Positions 15,729 to 24,879 are shown, counted from the stretch's first letter. The stretch: 64,000 nucleotides of DNA from Hyphomonadaceae bacterium UBA1849 (GCA_002338565.1 DDIN01000008.1:232569-296568); one strand, 5' to 3'. Made by a program: numbers and translations. The notes: generated by a model not told the origin, from the letters alone.

Positions 15729-17261
15729 TTATCCTGTGGCCCCCGGAATCGGGTCGTTCAGATACGGGAAGCTGTCCGGTAGCTCGCTCGCGCTGATTGG
15801 TGCACCGTCCGTGAACGGCACATTGCCAACTGGTGCATCTTCAGGTGCACAAAGACCGAGGTCTGTCTCTACGCCCTGAATTGGTACCGGATAGCAAAGC
15901 GCGCCCATGACCACACGGAGTGCGATATCGACCGTGTCATCACCTGGACGGCGACCATTCGGGAAGCCTGCCAGATCGTCGCCAGCCACACCAAACGTGC
16001 TCTGTTGATCACGGGGTGTCGGCGCGATGCCAAGATTAAGACGCATCATTTCTGACGCAGTTACATCTGCAGGCTGGTTGAGCCCATCAATGCCGGTCAG
16101 GAAGGCCGCGACAAGGTCATTACGCGGATAGTTTTGCGGCGCGAGGTTCTCAATATTCGTACCGAGTGAGGAGTTCACCGCATCACGGAAGAGAATATCC
16201 AGAAGGGCTGGCAGCGTCGGGTTGGTAACATAGGTTGCCAGCGCTGAGTCCTGTGTCGGCTCTGCGGCGTTGAACAAATCCTTGTCCGGAAGACCGATAA
16301 CGACCTCGTTCACCAGAGGCGCTGAGAGGCGCGACTGCTGTACATAGGCACCGCCATAAACGGATGTCTGCTCGTAGGTCGGGGATGGATCTTCGATTTC
16401 CGCCTGTGGCAGGCTGGCAGTCGTCCATGCACCAATAATATCGTCGCCATCATCATTGAGGCAGTCGATCGGCAGTTCGATCGCCAGTGATGTGACATTG
16501 GCACGGCCTACAAGGTCATCGTTCGCACGATCCTGCGTGATACCACCCGGGAAGGTGTCGCCGTTTTCGTTAAGTGGCACGTCGCCATCAATCGGCACGA
16601 GGTTCACAAGGTCGAAGATTTCACCGAGGTTCACTGCAAACGCTTCTGCGCGCTGGCCGACAAAGACCTGCCCTTGTGCGGAACATCCCGGAATGGAAAG
16701 CGGGTAGATGAACTGGTCGGCATAGCCCGGATAATCCGGAATGGTTTTCGTGCCGGAATTGTCGAACGGCTTGTCGAACGTACCAAGAGAGACACGCTCT
16801 CCGGTGCGGCGATCGCCCGTAATCATATAGAGCTCATAGCTTTCGCTCTCATTGAGATTGCCGGAAGAGGACGGGTCACCAATCGCGCGCAGCGGTACAG
16901 GAACAGTCTCGCCGCCAATATTGAGTGCGATACCGCCATTGTTCAGTGAGTTATCGAAATCGAACTGAAATGTGAGGTCCTCAACGGCGTCCGCATCAGT
17001 GTCGATGTGAATCTCGTAAAGAGCATCAGGGTCCATGGTGAAGTAGTTCGGCCCGCCATATGGCAGCTGAAGCGGCTGATAATTGGCAATAAAAGTAACG
17101 TAGTTTTCGCGGCCCGTTTCGTAGCTGCGGAACATATAGAAGTCTGTACCGTCAACCTTGGGCTGCTCGGTCGTTCCAGGCGCTTCGCGGTGGCTGGAGG
17201 CATAAGCAGATAGCCCCGTCGCCATAGCTACACCCGCTATGAGTAATGCTTTTAGTCCCAT
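15729..17261 (-). CDS. Secreted DUF4331 family protein
   Basis: A 510-residue protein with a Sec signal peptide (cleavage likely after LSAYA), then the DUF4331 signature SSHREAP and KVDGTDFYMFRSYE. Other recognisable segments are YGGPNYFTMDPDALYEIHID, DLTFQFDF, and the C-terminal GRRPGDDTVDIALRVVMGAL. The family is extracellular or periplasmic and of unknown function; it is often seen near redox or metal-related exported proteins. It is the first gene of an operon with the poly-proline lipoprotein and is divergent from a DUF4198-like secreted protein, sharing a 142-base upstream region. Confidence 0.93.
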   Translation of the reverse strand: MGLKALLIAGVAMATGLSAYASSHREAPGTTEQPKVDGTDFYMFRSYETGRENYVTFIANYQPLQLPYGGPNYFTMDPDALYEIHIDTDADAVEDLTFQFDFDNSLNNGGIALNIGGETVPVPLRAIGDPSSSGNLNESESYELYMITGDRRTGERVSLGTFDKPFDNSGTKTIPDYPGYADQFIYPLSIPGCSAQGQVFVGQRAEAFAVNLGEIFDLVNLVPIDGDVPLNENGDTFPGGITQDRANDDLVGRANVTSLAIELPIDCLNDDGDDIIGAWTTASLPQAEIEDPSPTYEQTSVYGGAYVQQSRLSAPLVNEVVIGLPDKDLFNAAEPTQDSALATYVTNPTLPALLDILFRDAVNSSLGTNIENLAPQNYPRNDLVAAFLTGIDGLNQPADVTASEMMRLNLGIAPTPRDQQSTFGVAGDDLAGFPNGRRPGDDTVDIALRVVMGALCYPVPIQGVETDLGLCAPEDAPVGNVPFTDGAPISASELPDSFPYLNDPIPGATG

Positions 17262-17319
17262 CTGAAACTCCCTGATTATAATAGACGAGACTCGGGTTAC
17301 GCAGCGGCACTGGAAAATT

Positions 17320-17346
17320 GTGCACTTTTTTGGAACTTTTTTGCAC
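17320..17346. promoter_or_regulatory. Repeat motif in the DUF4331/DUF4198 divergent promoter
   Basis: Two direct copies of CTTTTTTG (17325-17332 and 17336-17343) enclosed by an inverted pair GTGCA (17320-17324) and TGCAC (17342-17346). It sits midway between two divergent exported-protein genes, so it is a candidate shared operator. The regulator is unknown. Confidence 0.4.
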
Positions 17347-17403
17347 CAGTCTCAAAAGCCGCGCCGTAACAGCTGTGTATTCTGAGTAATGAGAGGAACG
17401 ACC

Positions 17404-18204
17404 ATGCTAGGAAAAACAGCTCTGGCTTCAGCCTGCCTCGGCCTCGCCGCCCTGCCCGCAAGTGCGCATGATGCATGGATTGAAGCAGACCGCAGCGACG
17501 CTGGCGTCACTGTGAGTTTCTTCTCCGGGCATGCTGATGACCTCGCCTCTTACAATATGCATCCGGCGCGTCTGGCTTCCATGACGCTTGATTCAGCGGG
17601 CATGCGCCGGTCTCTTCTGACGGAAGCAGCAGACTTGCAGCCGGGCGATACGCTCCAGCTCGATTTGTCTTCGGATGAAGCTCACATGATCACGCTCACA
17701 ACATTCCGCGCGAGCAGTCAGCTCGACGCTGAGACGTTTCTCGAATACGCCGCTGAGGAAGGCATCTCACCCATACTGCGCCACAGGGCATCCAGCGGCG
17801 ATATCAACCGCCCTGGTACGGAGGTTTATTCCCGCTTTATGAAAGCGCTTGTCCTGCCGGTGGATGAGGCAGCCTGCGAAACAGGCTTTATCAGCCAGCC
17901 GGTCGGCCATGTGCTGGAAATCCTTCCGCTCGCAAGCCCGTCAGAGGGCTGCTCCGACACACTGTCCTTCCAACTTCTCTATCTAGGGGAGCCGCTCGAA
18001 GGCGGCACGCTGCATATTAACCGCACGGACGCGATGACCGAGCCGGTCAAAATCACCACGGATGAAAATGGCATGGTCAGCTTCGACCGCCCACCAGAAG
18101 GTGACTGGTATATTCACGCGGCGTGGGCCATGCCGGTATCAGAGCGCGCGTTCGGCGCCGACTATGCAACAAGCTTTGCCAGCCTCAGCTTTGTGCTGGA
18201 TTAG
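17404..18204 (+). CDS. Secreted DUF4198-like protein
   Basis: A 266-residue exported protein. ATG 17404 has AGAGGA six bases upstream and directly opens a signal peptide (cleavage likely after LPASA), so it is preferred to the in-frame ATG at 17389. The mature start HDAWIEA and the later AxxGEPLEGGTLHINR-like and TTDENGMVSFDRPPEGDWYIHAAW segments match DUF4198/NikM-like proteins: an N-terminal beta domain followed by an Ig-like domain. Some members accompany nickel or cobalt uptake; no transporter is adjacent here, so the role is open. It converges on the GST gene with six bases between stops. Confidence 0.8.
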   Translation: MLGKTALASACLGLAALPASAHDAWIEADRSDAGVTVSFFSGHADDLASYNMHPARLASMTLDSAGMRRSLLTEAADLQPGDTLQLDLSSDEAHMITLTTFRASSQLDAETFLEYAAEEGISPILRHRASSGDINRPGTEVYSRFMKALVLPVDEAACETGFISQPVGHVLEILPLASPSEGCSDTLSFQLLYLGEPLEGGTLHINRTDAMTEPVKITTDENGMVSFDRPPEGDWYIHAAWAMPVSERAFGADYATSFASLSFVLD

Positions 18205-18210
18205 GAACAG

Positions 18211-18861
18211 CTAGGGGGCAGCGGGAAATGGCTCGCCCTCGCCGCCTTCCCAGCGCGGATACTTCTTCATAACGCTGGCAAAGCGGTCGCTCTCCATGAA
18301 GTCGTGCACCCATTTGATGAGCGCAGGCAGAGGCAGGCTATCAAACCAGTCTTTGTCCGGAATGCGGAACTGGCGCACAAACGGAGCAATAGCGGCGTCC
18401 ACAAAGGTGAAGCGCGGCCCTATCAGATAGCCAGTTTCGGTAAGGCGAGCATCGAGGTCCTCCAGAATTTTCAGCCCTTCAGCACGATGTTCGCTCGCAT
18501 CCACATCTTCATAGCGGCTGGCATATTTATACCGGTCGAGATGATGTTTAAACGGTCCATCATTGCGCGCAATCAGGAAGTCGGTCGCTTCGCGATCAGC
18601 TTCAAACGGCGCAAGCCAGCCTTGCGGATCAGACTCTGCGAGCGCCCATCTGGCTACATCTAGGCTCTCATCGATCACGCGACCATCCGGCAAAATGAGA
18701 ACCGGCACAGTGCCTTTGGGCGAAGCCTCCAGCATATGCTCGGGCTTATGCTTTAAGTGGATCTCCCGCAGTTCGACCTGCATGCCAGAAGACTGGATCG
18801 CGAGGCGCGCACGCATCGCGTAAGGACATCGGCGAAAGCTATAAAGAACGGGTGCGGGCAT
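18211..18861 (-). CDS. Glutathione S-transferase family protein
   Basis: A 216-residue cytosolic protein. The N-terminal thioredoxin fold begins with YSFRRCPYAMRARLAI, carrying the CPYA motif (Cys13) used in Cys-type (omega/beta-like) GSTs; the glutathione-binding cis-Pro and Ser are in GTVPVL and DESLDVARW. An all-helical C-terminal domain follows, with FTFVDAAIAPFVRQF. These enzymes reduce mixed disulfides or conjugate glutathione. Its ATG overlaps the trhO stop by one base, so the two are translationally coupled. Confidence 0.9.
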   Translation of the reverse strand: MPAPVLYSFRRCPYAMRARLAIQSSGMQVELREIHLKHKPEHMLEASPKGTVPVLILPDGRVIDESLDVARWALAESDPQGWLAPFEADREATDFLIARNDGPFKHHLDRYKYASRYEDVDASEHRAEGLKILEDLDARLTETGYLIGPRFTFVDAAIAPFVRQFRIPDKDWFDSLPLPALIKWVHDFMESDRFASVMKKYPRWEGGEGEPFPAAP

Positions 18862-19847
18862 TACCCCTCCCCGTTTTCCTGCATGTCTTCGGCTTCGCGG
18901 TGTTCGCGCAGAAGGTCCGGACGCGCCTCGGGCCCCATGCCTGCTTCACCGCGCTTTTTGGCAAGCTCCAGCTGAAGCTGGCGCTGACGGAAACGCTCGC
19001 GATCATTCTCGGTGAACTTGTCGATGCAATAATCGCAAGAGACGCCCGGCAAATAGTTCTCGGACCTCTGACCTTCAGGGCTGACACCGCGGCCGCACGC
19101 ATGGCAGCTGACATACTCACCCAGCTCCAGGCCGTGCTTAATGCCGACGCGTTCGTCAAAGACGAAGCATTCACCCTGCCAGAGGCTTTCTTCCTGAGGC
19201 ACATCTTCCAGATATTTCAGAATGCCGCCCTTGAGGTGATACACCTCGTCATGGCCCATTTCTTTCAGATAGGCCGTCGCCTTCTCACAGCGAATGCCGC
19301 CCGTACAGAACATGGCGATCTTCTTGGCGTTGCGCTCACCCGGCTTGCCGACATGCTGGTCCACCCAGCCCGGGAACTCGCGGAAGGTCCGCGTTTCAGG
19401 GTCAACCGCGCCTTTGAATGTGCCCATGTCGAATTCGAACGAGTTGCGCGTATCAATGACCAGCGTCTCCGGGTCAGCGATCAGCTTGTTCCACTCTTTC
19501 GGATCGACATAGGTGCCGACGGTGCGGTTCGGGTCGATGCCCGGCACGCCCATGCGCACAATCTCTTCCTTCAGGCGGACTTTCATACGCTTGAACGGTT
19601 TGGCCTGCGCGTGGGAGTATTTCACTTCCAGCGTGCCAATCGCAGGAATGGCTTCCAGATAGTCGATCATCTCGCGCATGCCCGTTTCGGTCGGGCCGGC
19701 GATTGTACCGTTAACGCCTTCGCTCGCGATCAGGAGAGAGCCGCAAATCTCGCGCGCATTCGCGAAATCACGGATTTTCTCCTGCCAGCTTTCAAAGTCC
19801 GGAAAGGCAGTGAATTTATAAAGAGCGGCAACTGTATATGTGGTCAT
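18861..19847 (-). CDS. trhO: tRNA uridine(34) hydroxylase
   Basis: A 328-residue rhodanese-domain protein of the TrhO (YceA) family, which makes 5-hydroxyuridine at the tRNA wobble position U34 using oxygen. The N-terminal acylphosphatase-like domain (CGSLLIASEGVNGTIAG) is followed by a rhodanese domain with the loop MFCTGGIRCEKAT near residue 179. The C-terminal part carries a Cys cluster (CHACGRG and CDYC) likely binding zinc. Length is typical. It is the first gene of a two-gene operon with the GST. Confidence 0.95.
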   Translation of the reverse strand: MTTYTVAALYKFTAFPDFESWQEKIRDFANAREICGSLLIASEGVNGTIAGPTETGMREMIDYLEAIPAIGTLEVKYSHAQAKPFKRMKVRLKEEIVRMGVPGIDPNRTVGTYVDPKEWNKLIADPETLVIDTRNSFEFDMGTFKGAVDPETRTFREFPGWVDQHVGKPGERNAKKIAMFCTGGIRCEKATAYLKEMGHDEVYHLKGGILKYLEDVPQEESLWQGECFVFDERVGIKHGLELGEYVSCHACGRGVSPEGQRSENYLPGVSCDYCIDKFTENDRERFRQRQLQLELAKKRGEAGMGPEARPDLLREHREAEDMQENGEG

Positions 19848-19974
19848 GGGGCCAGATACAGCAAAATGCCCCTCTATATCAATTGGTCTCGGGCAGCTCG
19901 AAGAATTTTTCCGTCAGGCGAACTCTGGCCAGAAAGATATCGCACCGTTTCGACGTTGGTGAGAATAACTCATC

Positions 19975-19999
19975 GAAACAGTCAAAATTTGACCGTTTC
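19975..19999. promoter_or_regulatory. 25-bp near-perfect palindrome upstream of the MFS gene
   Basis: Arms GAAACAGTCAAA (19975-19986) and TTTGACCGTTTC (19988-19999) around a central A; 11 of 12 positions pair. It lies 33 bases before the MFS start, where a repressor would block transcription. A further CCGTTTCGA element occurs at about 19945. TetR- or MarR-type control is likely, but the regulator is not in the window. Confidence 0.65.
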
Positions 20000-20031
20000 C
20001 TTTCCAGCAAAAAGGGAGTAACGGACCCAGA

Positions 20032-21276
20032 ATGACTACTGCGCCCCACCCACTTGCTGGCAGCAAACTTTCAACACCAGAATTCGTAGCAATGACCGCC
20101 TATCTCATGGCGCTGAATGCGCTTGCGATTGACGTCATGCTGCCTGCCCTGTCCGAGATCGGACACGCTCTAAACGCACCAACTGAAAACGACGCCCAGA
20201 ACATCGTGCTCTACTATATGTACGGGTTCGGTATTTCCCAGCTGTTCTGGGGGCCGATCACAGACCGGTTTGGACGAAAGCCCGTGCTGACGCTTGTTCT
20301 GATCATGTATGTGATCACGTCGCTGGGCTGCACGCTGTCACAAGACTTCAACTCATTGCTCACATGGAGGATCCTACTCGGCATCGCCTCGGGTGGTACG
20401 CGCGTCATCGCCGTGAGTGTCGTGCGAGACCTGTTTGTGGGACGCGGCATGGCGAGGATTATGTCCATGGTCATGACCGTATTCATGGTCATTCCTATTC
20501 TCGCGCCAATGTTTGGTGAGTTCATTCTCCACCTTTTCAACACCTGGCAAAGCATATTTGGCGTGCTCGCCGGCGGCGGCGCGATCATGCTTGTCTGGTC
20601 GTTTTTCCGGCTGCCAGAAACACGTCCTGCTGAGATGCGCACACCGATCAATGTACGGGCCGTCACGTCTGCCTATCTGACAGTGTTTCGTACTCGCGAC
20701 GCGCTCGGATACATGCTGGCAAGCGGCGTCATTTTTGGCTCGCTTATGGCCTACATTTCTTCGTCCGAGCAGATTTTCAATGACGTGTTCAACGCTGGAG
20801 AGCTGTTCACGCTTTGCTTTGCAGGCATCGCGCTTTCTATGTCGGTCGCAACTTTCACCAACTCGACTCTGGTTGAGAAACTAGGTCAGCGCCTGATCTC
20901 TCACACCGCACTGATCGGCTTTATCGTCTTCGCGGTTGCGCTGGTTCTGGTTACAAAGATCTGGGGGCCTAACCTGATCAGCTTCATGATCCTGTTCTCG
21001 CTCGTCTTCATGAATTTCGGCTTTATGGGCCCGAACTTCAATTCCATGGCGATGGAACCGCTGGGCAAGATTGCTGGCACAGCTTCTGCCATGCTGGGCT
21101 TTGCCTCAACCACGGTTGCCGCGATGATTGGTGGCGCGATTGCTGGTCAGTATAACGGCTCGATCATTCCAGTGCTGATGGGCTTCGTTATTCTGGGTGT
21201 TGTCAGCCTGATCATCGTCTTCGTAACCGAACGCTTCACGCTGTTCGGCCGCGGTCAGGATGAAGCAGCCGAGTGA
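20032..21276 (+). CDS. MFS transporter, Bcr/CflA-type drug exporter
   Basis: A 414-residue major facilitator with 12 predicted membrane helices. Features are the motif LNALAIDVMLPALSEIG in helix 1 (Asp in the membrane, as in Bcr/CflA and MdfA), motif A between helices 2 and 3 as GPITDRFGRKPVL, and an Arg-rich helix 4 region. Family members export chloramphenicol, bicyclomycin, sulfonamides or amino acids by proton antiport; the substrate here is unknown. It is monocistronic, with a candidate operator palindrome upstream and a strong terminator shared with ecm downstream. Confidence 0.92.
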   Translation: MTTAPHPLAGSKLSTPEFVAMTAYLMALNALAIDVMLPALSEIGHALNAPTENDAQNIVLYYMYGFGISQLFWGPITDRFGRKPVLTLVLIMYVITSLGCTLSQDFNSLLTWRILLGIASGGTRVIAVSVVRDLFVGRGMARIMSMVMTVFMVIPILAPMFGEFILHLFNTWQSIFGVLAGGGAIMLVWSFFRLPETRPAEMRTPINVRAVTSAYLTVFRTRDALGYMLASGVIFGSLMAYISSSEQIFNDVFNAGELFTLCFAGIALSMSVATFTNSTLVEKLGQRLISHTALIGFIVFAVALVLVTKIWGPNLISFMILFSLVFMNFGFMGPNFNSMAMEPLGKIAGTASAMLGFASTTVAAMIGGAIAGQYNGSIIPVLMGFVILGVVSLIIVFVTERFTLFGRGQDEAAE

Positions 21277-21284
21277 ACACAAAA

Positions 21285-21314
21285 AAGGCGGACGATCGAA
21301 CGACCATCCGCCTT
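21285..21314. terminator. Bidirectional terminator between MFS gene and ecm
   Basis: Stem AAGGCGGA/TCCGCCTT extended by a partly paired inner region. The minus strand reads into six Ts, making it strongest for ecm; the plus strand tail is T-rich. Confidence 0.85.
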
Positions 21315-21337
21315 CATTGTTATTTTGCCGCTTTCAG

Positions 21338-23326
21338 CTACACAGTCTCTGACGCGCTTTTCTCAACCGTGGCGACGATGTCCGCCATGATCTCGTTCAG
21401 CTTATAGTCTTTCGGCGTGTAGACGCGCGCGACGCCGACCTGCTTCAGAACCAGTTCGTCTTCCGGCGGAATAATGCCACCGACGACAAGCGGCACATGG
21501 CCAATACCCGCATCACGCATACGCGCGGACACATCACGAACCAGATCGACATGAGAGCCGGACAGAATAGACAGGCCAACCACGTGAGCCTTCTCTTCAA
21601 CCGCCTGCGCGACGATCTCTTCCGGCGTGAAGCGGATACCGTCATAGCGGACATTCATACCCACCTGACGCGCTTTAGATGCAATCTGCTCTGCGCCATT
21701 TGAGTGGCCATCAAGACCCGGCTTGCCCAGAACATATGTCAGCGTGCTGCCAAGCACTTCTGACACTCGTTCAACTTCAGCCTTGATCTCGGCCTCTCTG
21801 GATTCCGGATCAGATGCGATCACGAGAGACACACCTGTCGGGCCGCGATACTGGTCAAACACGTCGCGCAGCACACCGCCCCACTCACCCGTGGTCACGC
21901 CAGCTTTCGCCGCGACAATGCTCGGCTCCATCATGTTACGGCCTTCAACCGCAGCAGAGCGCAGGCCTTCCAGCGCAGCATCAACCGCTTTGGCATCACG
22001 CGCCGCGCGCCATGCCTTAAGCTTGGCAACGGTTTCAGCCTCAAGCAGAGGGTCGACTTTCTGGATGGATTTCTCGCCAGCAGAGAGCGGGCTTTCTTCC
22101 GTTTCCTTATAAGCGTTGACGCCCACAACCATATGGTCGCCCGTTTCGATACCGGCAACGCGCTGGCGCTGGCTCTCAACGAGCTGCGCTTTCATATACT
22201 CAACCGAATCGACAGCACCGCCGGCAGCGTCGATTTTAGCGAGTTCGGCGCGGGCTTTTTCTTTCAGCTCGTTCGTCTTCGCTTCGACAACGTGAGAGCC
22301 ATCGAACAGGTCTTCAAATTCGAGAAGGTCTGTTTCGTATGCGAGGATCTGCTGCAGGCGCAAAGACCATTGCTGGTCCCAGGGGCGCGGCAGACCCATG
22401 GCTTCGTTCCAGGCTGGCAGCTGAAGCGCGCGGCAGCGCGCACGTTTGGACAGCGTAACAGCAAGCGCCTCGATAAGGATACGGTAGACGTTGTTTTCCG
22501 GCTGCGGCTCAGTAAGGCCGAGCGAGTTCACCTGAACACCATAGCGGAAAAGGAGCGATTTCGGGTTGGTCACGCCATAGCGTTCACGACCAATCTCTTC
22601 CCACATGTCGACGAACGCACGCATTTTGCAAAGCTCGGTCACGAACTTCACACCGGCATTCACGAAGAAGGAGATACGGCCAAAGACAACTTCGAAGTCT
22701 TGGTCAGGAACCTGACCGCCTTCTTTCGTCGCATCGAGAACGGCGCATGCTGTTGCAAGCGCGTAAGCAAGCTCCTGTTCCGGCGTCGCACCCGCTTCCT
22801 GAAGGTGGTAGGAACACACATTCAGCGGGTTCCACTTCGGTGTCTCTGTGTAGCACCAGCTGACCATGTCTGCGATGAGGCGCATGCTCGGCTTTGGCGG
22901 GAAGACATAAGTGCCGCGCGAGAGATATTCCTTGATGATATCGTTCTGCGTCGTGCCGCGCAGCGCCTTGCGATCTGCGCCCTGCTCGTCAGCCAGCGCC
23001 ACATAAAGTGCAAGCATCCACGCTGCAGGTGCGTTGATCGTCATCGAGGTGTTCATCTCGGCGACAGGAATTTCATTAAACAGGGTGCGCATATCGCCCA
23101 GATGGCCGATTGGCACGCCCACTTTACCCACTTCACCACGTGAGAGCACATGGTCTGCGTCATAGGCAGTCTGCGTTGGCAGGTCGAAGGCAATTGAAAG
23201 ACCGGTCTGACCTTTTGCAAGGTTTCTCCGGTACAGCGCATTGGATTCTGCGGCTGTTGAATGGCCCGCATAAGTGCGGAAAATCCACGGCCTGTCGGCC
23301 GCGTGCTGGTAAGGCGTCTCAGTCAT
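21338..23326 (-). CDS. ecm: Ethylmalonyl-CoA mutase
   Basis: A 662-residue adenosylcobalamin-dependent mutase of the MeaA/Ecm type, converting (2R)-ethylmalonyl-CoA to methylsuccinyl-CoA. The N-terminal TIM barrel opens with RPWIFRTYAGHSTAAESN and contains the acyl-CoA site region GLSIAFDLPTQTAYD. The C-terminal B12-binding domain carries GKPGLDGHSNG with the cobalamin-ligating Asp-x-His-x-x-Gly. The single-chain layout and length fit Ecm rather than methylmalonyl-CoA mutase. Placement divergent from ccr makes this assignment strong. Confidence 0.95.
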   Translation of the reverse strand: MTETPYQHAADRPWIFRTYAGHSTAAESNALYRRNLAKGQTGLSIAFDLPTQTAYDADHVLSRGEVGKVGVPIGHLGDMRTLFNEIPVAEMNTSMTINAPAAWMLALYVALADEQGADRKALRGTTQNDIIKEYLSRGTYVFPPKPSMRLIADMVSWCYTETPKWNPLNVCSYHLQEAGATPEQELAYALATACAVLDATKEGGQVPDQDFEVVFGRISFFVNAGVKFVTELCKMRAFVDMWEEIGRERYGVTNPKSLLFRYGVQVNSLGLTEPQPENNVYRILIEALAVTLSKRARCRALQLPAWNEAMGLPRPWDQQWSLRLQQILAYETDLLEFEDLFDGSHVVEAKTNELKEKARAELAKIDAAGGAVDSVEYMKAQLVESQRQRVAGIETGDHMVVGVNAYKETEESPLSAGEKSIQKVDPLLEAETVAKLKAWRAARDAKAVDAALEGLRSAAVEGRNMMEPSIVAAKAGVTTGEWGGVLRDVFDQYRGPTGVSLVIASDPESREAEIKAEVERVSEVLGSTLTYVLGKPGLDGHSNGAEQIASKARQVGMNVRYDGIRFTPEEIVAQAVEEKAHVVGLSILSGSHVDLVRDVSARMRDAGIGHVPLVVGGIIPPEDELVLKQVGVARVYTPKDYKLNEIMADIVATVEKSASETV

Positions 23327-23403
23327 TTTCGTTTTCTCCCGGCGCCAGATAAACCCGAGTTAGTGTGCAATGCAACACAAACGACACGCAGAACAGGCGA
23401 GAC

Positions 23404-23423
23404 ATTTCGTCAGACTACGAAAT
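23404..23423. promoter_or_regulatory. Inverted repeat in the ecm-ccr divergent promoter
   Basis: Perfect 7-bp arms ATTTCGT and ACGAAAT around the 6-base spacer CAGACT, roughly 80 bases from the ecm start and 180 from ccr. It is a candidate site for the regulator that co-ordinates the two pathway genes. Confidence 0.5.
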
Positions 23424-23601
23424 ATTTCCCCCTTTAGGCGCATGTTTCCCCGGTTTCGCGCAACACTTACCCAGAAACTATATTGCGCCGCAGCAAAAAT
23501 ACTTGACTCTTCATTTCCAGCGGTCAGGTTAGCGGCCTCGATGTCCGCACGTACAACAAAATCACGGCGGATATATTCTAACCGTTCTTGGGGAGAACTG
23601 C

Positions 23602-24879
23602 ATGTCTTTAGCCAATCAGGCTCGCGAGCAAAAAGATATTTACGACGTTGGTGAGATTCCACCGGAGTTCCACGTCCCAAAATTCATGCACGCATGGGCC
23701 ATTCGCCGTGAGCGCCATGGTCGCCCGAATCAGGCGATGCAGCTAGAACAGGTTCCAGTGCCAGAAATCGATTCCGATGAGGTTCTGGTTCTCGTTATGG
23801 CCGCTGGTGTGAACTATAACGGTGTATGGGCCGGTCTTGGTGAGCCAATTTCACCATTCGACGTACACAAAGCCGACTTCCACGTAGCTGGTTCCGACGC
23901 TTCAGGCATTGTCTGGGCTGTTGGCCGCAAAGTGACGCGTGTGAAGCCAGGCGACGAAGTTGTTATCCACTGTAACCAGGATGATGGCGACGACGAGGAA
24001 TGTAATGGCGGCGACCCTATGTTTTCGCCAAGCCAGCGTATCTGGGGTTATGAAACTCCGGATGGTTCCTTCGCTCAATTCTGCCGCGTTCAGGCGCGCC
24101 AGTGTATGCCACGTCCTAAGCACCTCACATGGGAAGAGAGCGCGTGCTACACGCTGACGCTCGCTACCGCTTACCGCATGCTGTTCGGCCACCGTCCGCA
24201 CGTTCTGCGTCCGGGTGAGCACGTCCTCGTCTGGGGTGCATCTGGCGGTCTCGGCTCGTTTGCGACACAGCTCTGCGCCGTCACCGGTGCACACGCCATT
24301 GGTGTCGTCTCGAACGAGGATAAACGCGACTTTGTGATGAGTATGGGCGCTAAAGCCGTACTCAACCGGAAAGACTTTAATTGCTGGGGTCAGCTGCCGA
24401 CCGTAAACGGCCCTGAGTTCAATGATTACATGAAAGAGAGCCGTAAGTTCGGTAAGGCGATCTGGGAAATCACAGGCAAAAAAGACGTCGACATGGTGTT
24501 TGAACACCCTGGCGAGTCCACAATGCCGGTTTCTGTCTTCGTTGTGAAACGCGGCGGCATGGTCGTGATCTGTGCCGGTACAACAGGCTTCAACCTGACC
24601 ATGGATGCCCGCTTCCTCTGGATGCGTCAGAAGCGTGTTCAGGGTTCCCACTTCGCGAACCTCAAACAGGCATCTCAGGCAAACCAACTCGTTATCGATC
24701 GCCGTATCGACCCGTGCATGTCCGAAGTCTTCCCATGGAGCGACATTCCGGAAGCACACGAGAAGATGCTCGATAACCAGCACCTTCCGGGCAATATGGC
24801 CGTTCTGGTTACATCTCCGAAGCCGGGCCTTCGCTCTGTTGAAGATGTTCTTGAGAACGCACCTGGCAAAGCGAGCTAA
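23602..24879 (+). CDS. ccr: Crotonyl-CoA carboxylase/reductase
   Basis: A 425-residue medium-chain dehydrogenase/reductase that reductively carboxylates crotonyl-CoA to ethylmalonyl-CoA with NADPH and CO2, the key step of the ethylmalonyl-CoA pathway. Signature segments are PEFHVPKFMHAWAIRRERHG, the nucleotide fold VLVWGASGGLGSF (about 208-220), MVFEHPGESTMPVSVFVVK and GTTGFNLTMDARFLWMRQKR. ATG 23602 follows GGGGAGAA. Codon use is the strongly biased type of highly expressed genes. ecm is divergent upstream, so C2 units or polyhydroxybutyrate breakdown products can be turned into C4-C5 intermediates. Confidence 0.97.
   Translation: MSLANQAREQKDIYDVGEIPPEFHVPKFMHAWAIRRERHGRPNQAMQLEQVPVPEIDSDEVLVLVMAAGVNYNGVWAGLGEPISPFDVHKADFHVAGSDASGIVWAVGRKVTRVKPGDEVVIHCNQDDGDDEECNGGDPMFSPSQRIWGYETPDGSFAQFCRVQARQCMPRPKHLTWEESACYTLTLATAYRMLFGHRPHVLRPGEHVLVWGASGGLGSFATQLCAVTGAHAIGVVSNEDKRDFVMSMGAKAVLNRKDFNCWGQLPTVNGPEFNDYMKESRKFGKAIWEITGKKDVDMVFEHPGESTMPVSVFVVKRGGMVVICAGTTGFNLTMDARFLWMRQKRVQGSHFANLKQASQANQLVIDRRIDPCMSEVFPWSDIPEAHEKMLDNQHLPGNMAVLVTSPKPGLRSVEDVLENAPGKAS

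Noticed and set aside
17265..17300. TATAAT-like sequence on the minus strand before the DUF4331 gene
   Set aside because: No acceptable -35 element at proper distance, and the start of transcription would fall in the ribosome-binding site.
18852..20021. A 389-codon plus-strand frame opposite trhO
   Set aside because: Entirely antisense to trhO and the GST start; no recognisable motifs.
22133..23143. A 336-codon plus-strand frame opposite ecm
   Set aside because: Antisense to a conserved B12 mutase, with composition typical of shadow frames.
23360..23390. TGCAATGCA-like element near ecm as a short-chain acyl-CoA regulator box
   Set aside because: Does not match the TTTGCAAA/TTGC-N-GCAA pattern closely enough; the inverted repeat at 23404 is the better candidate.
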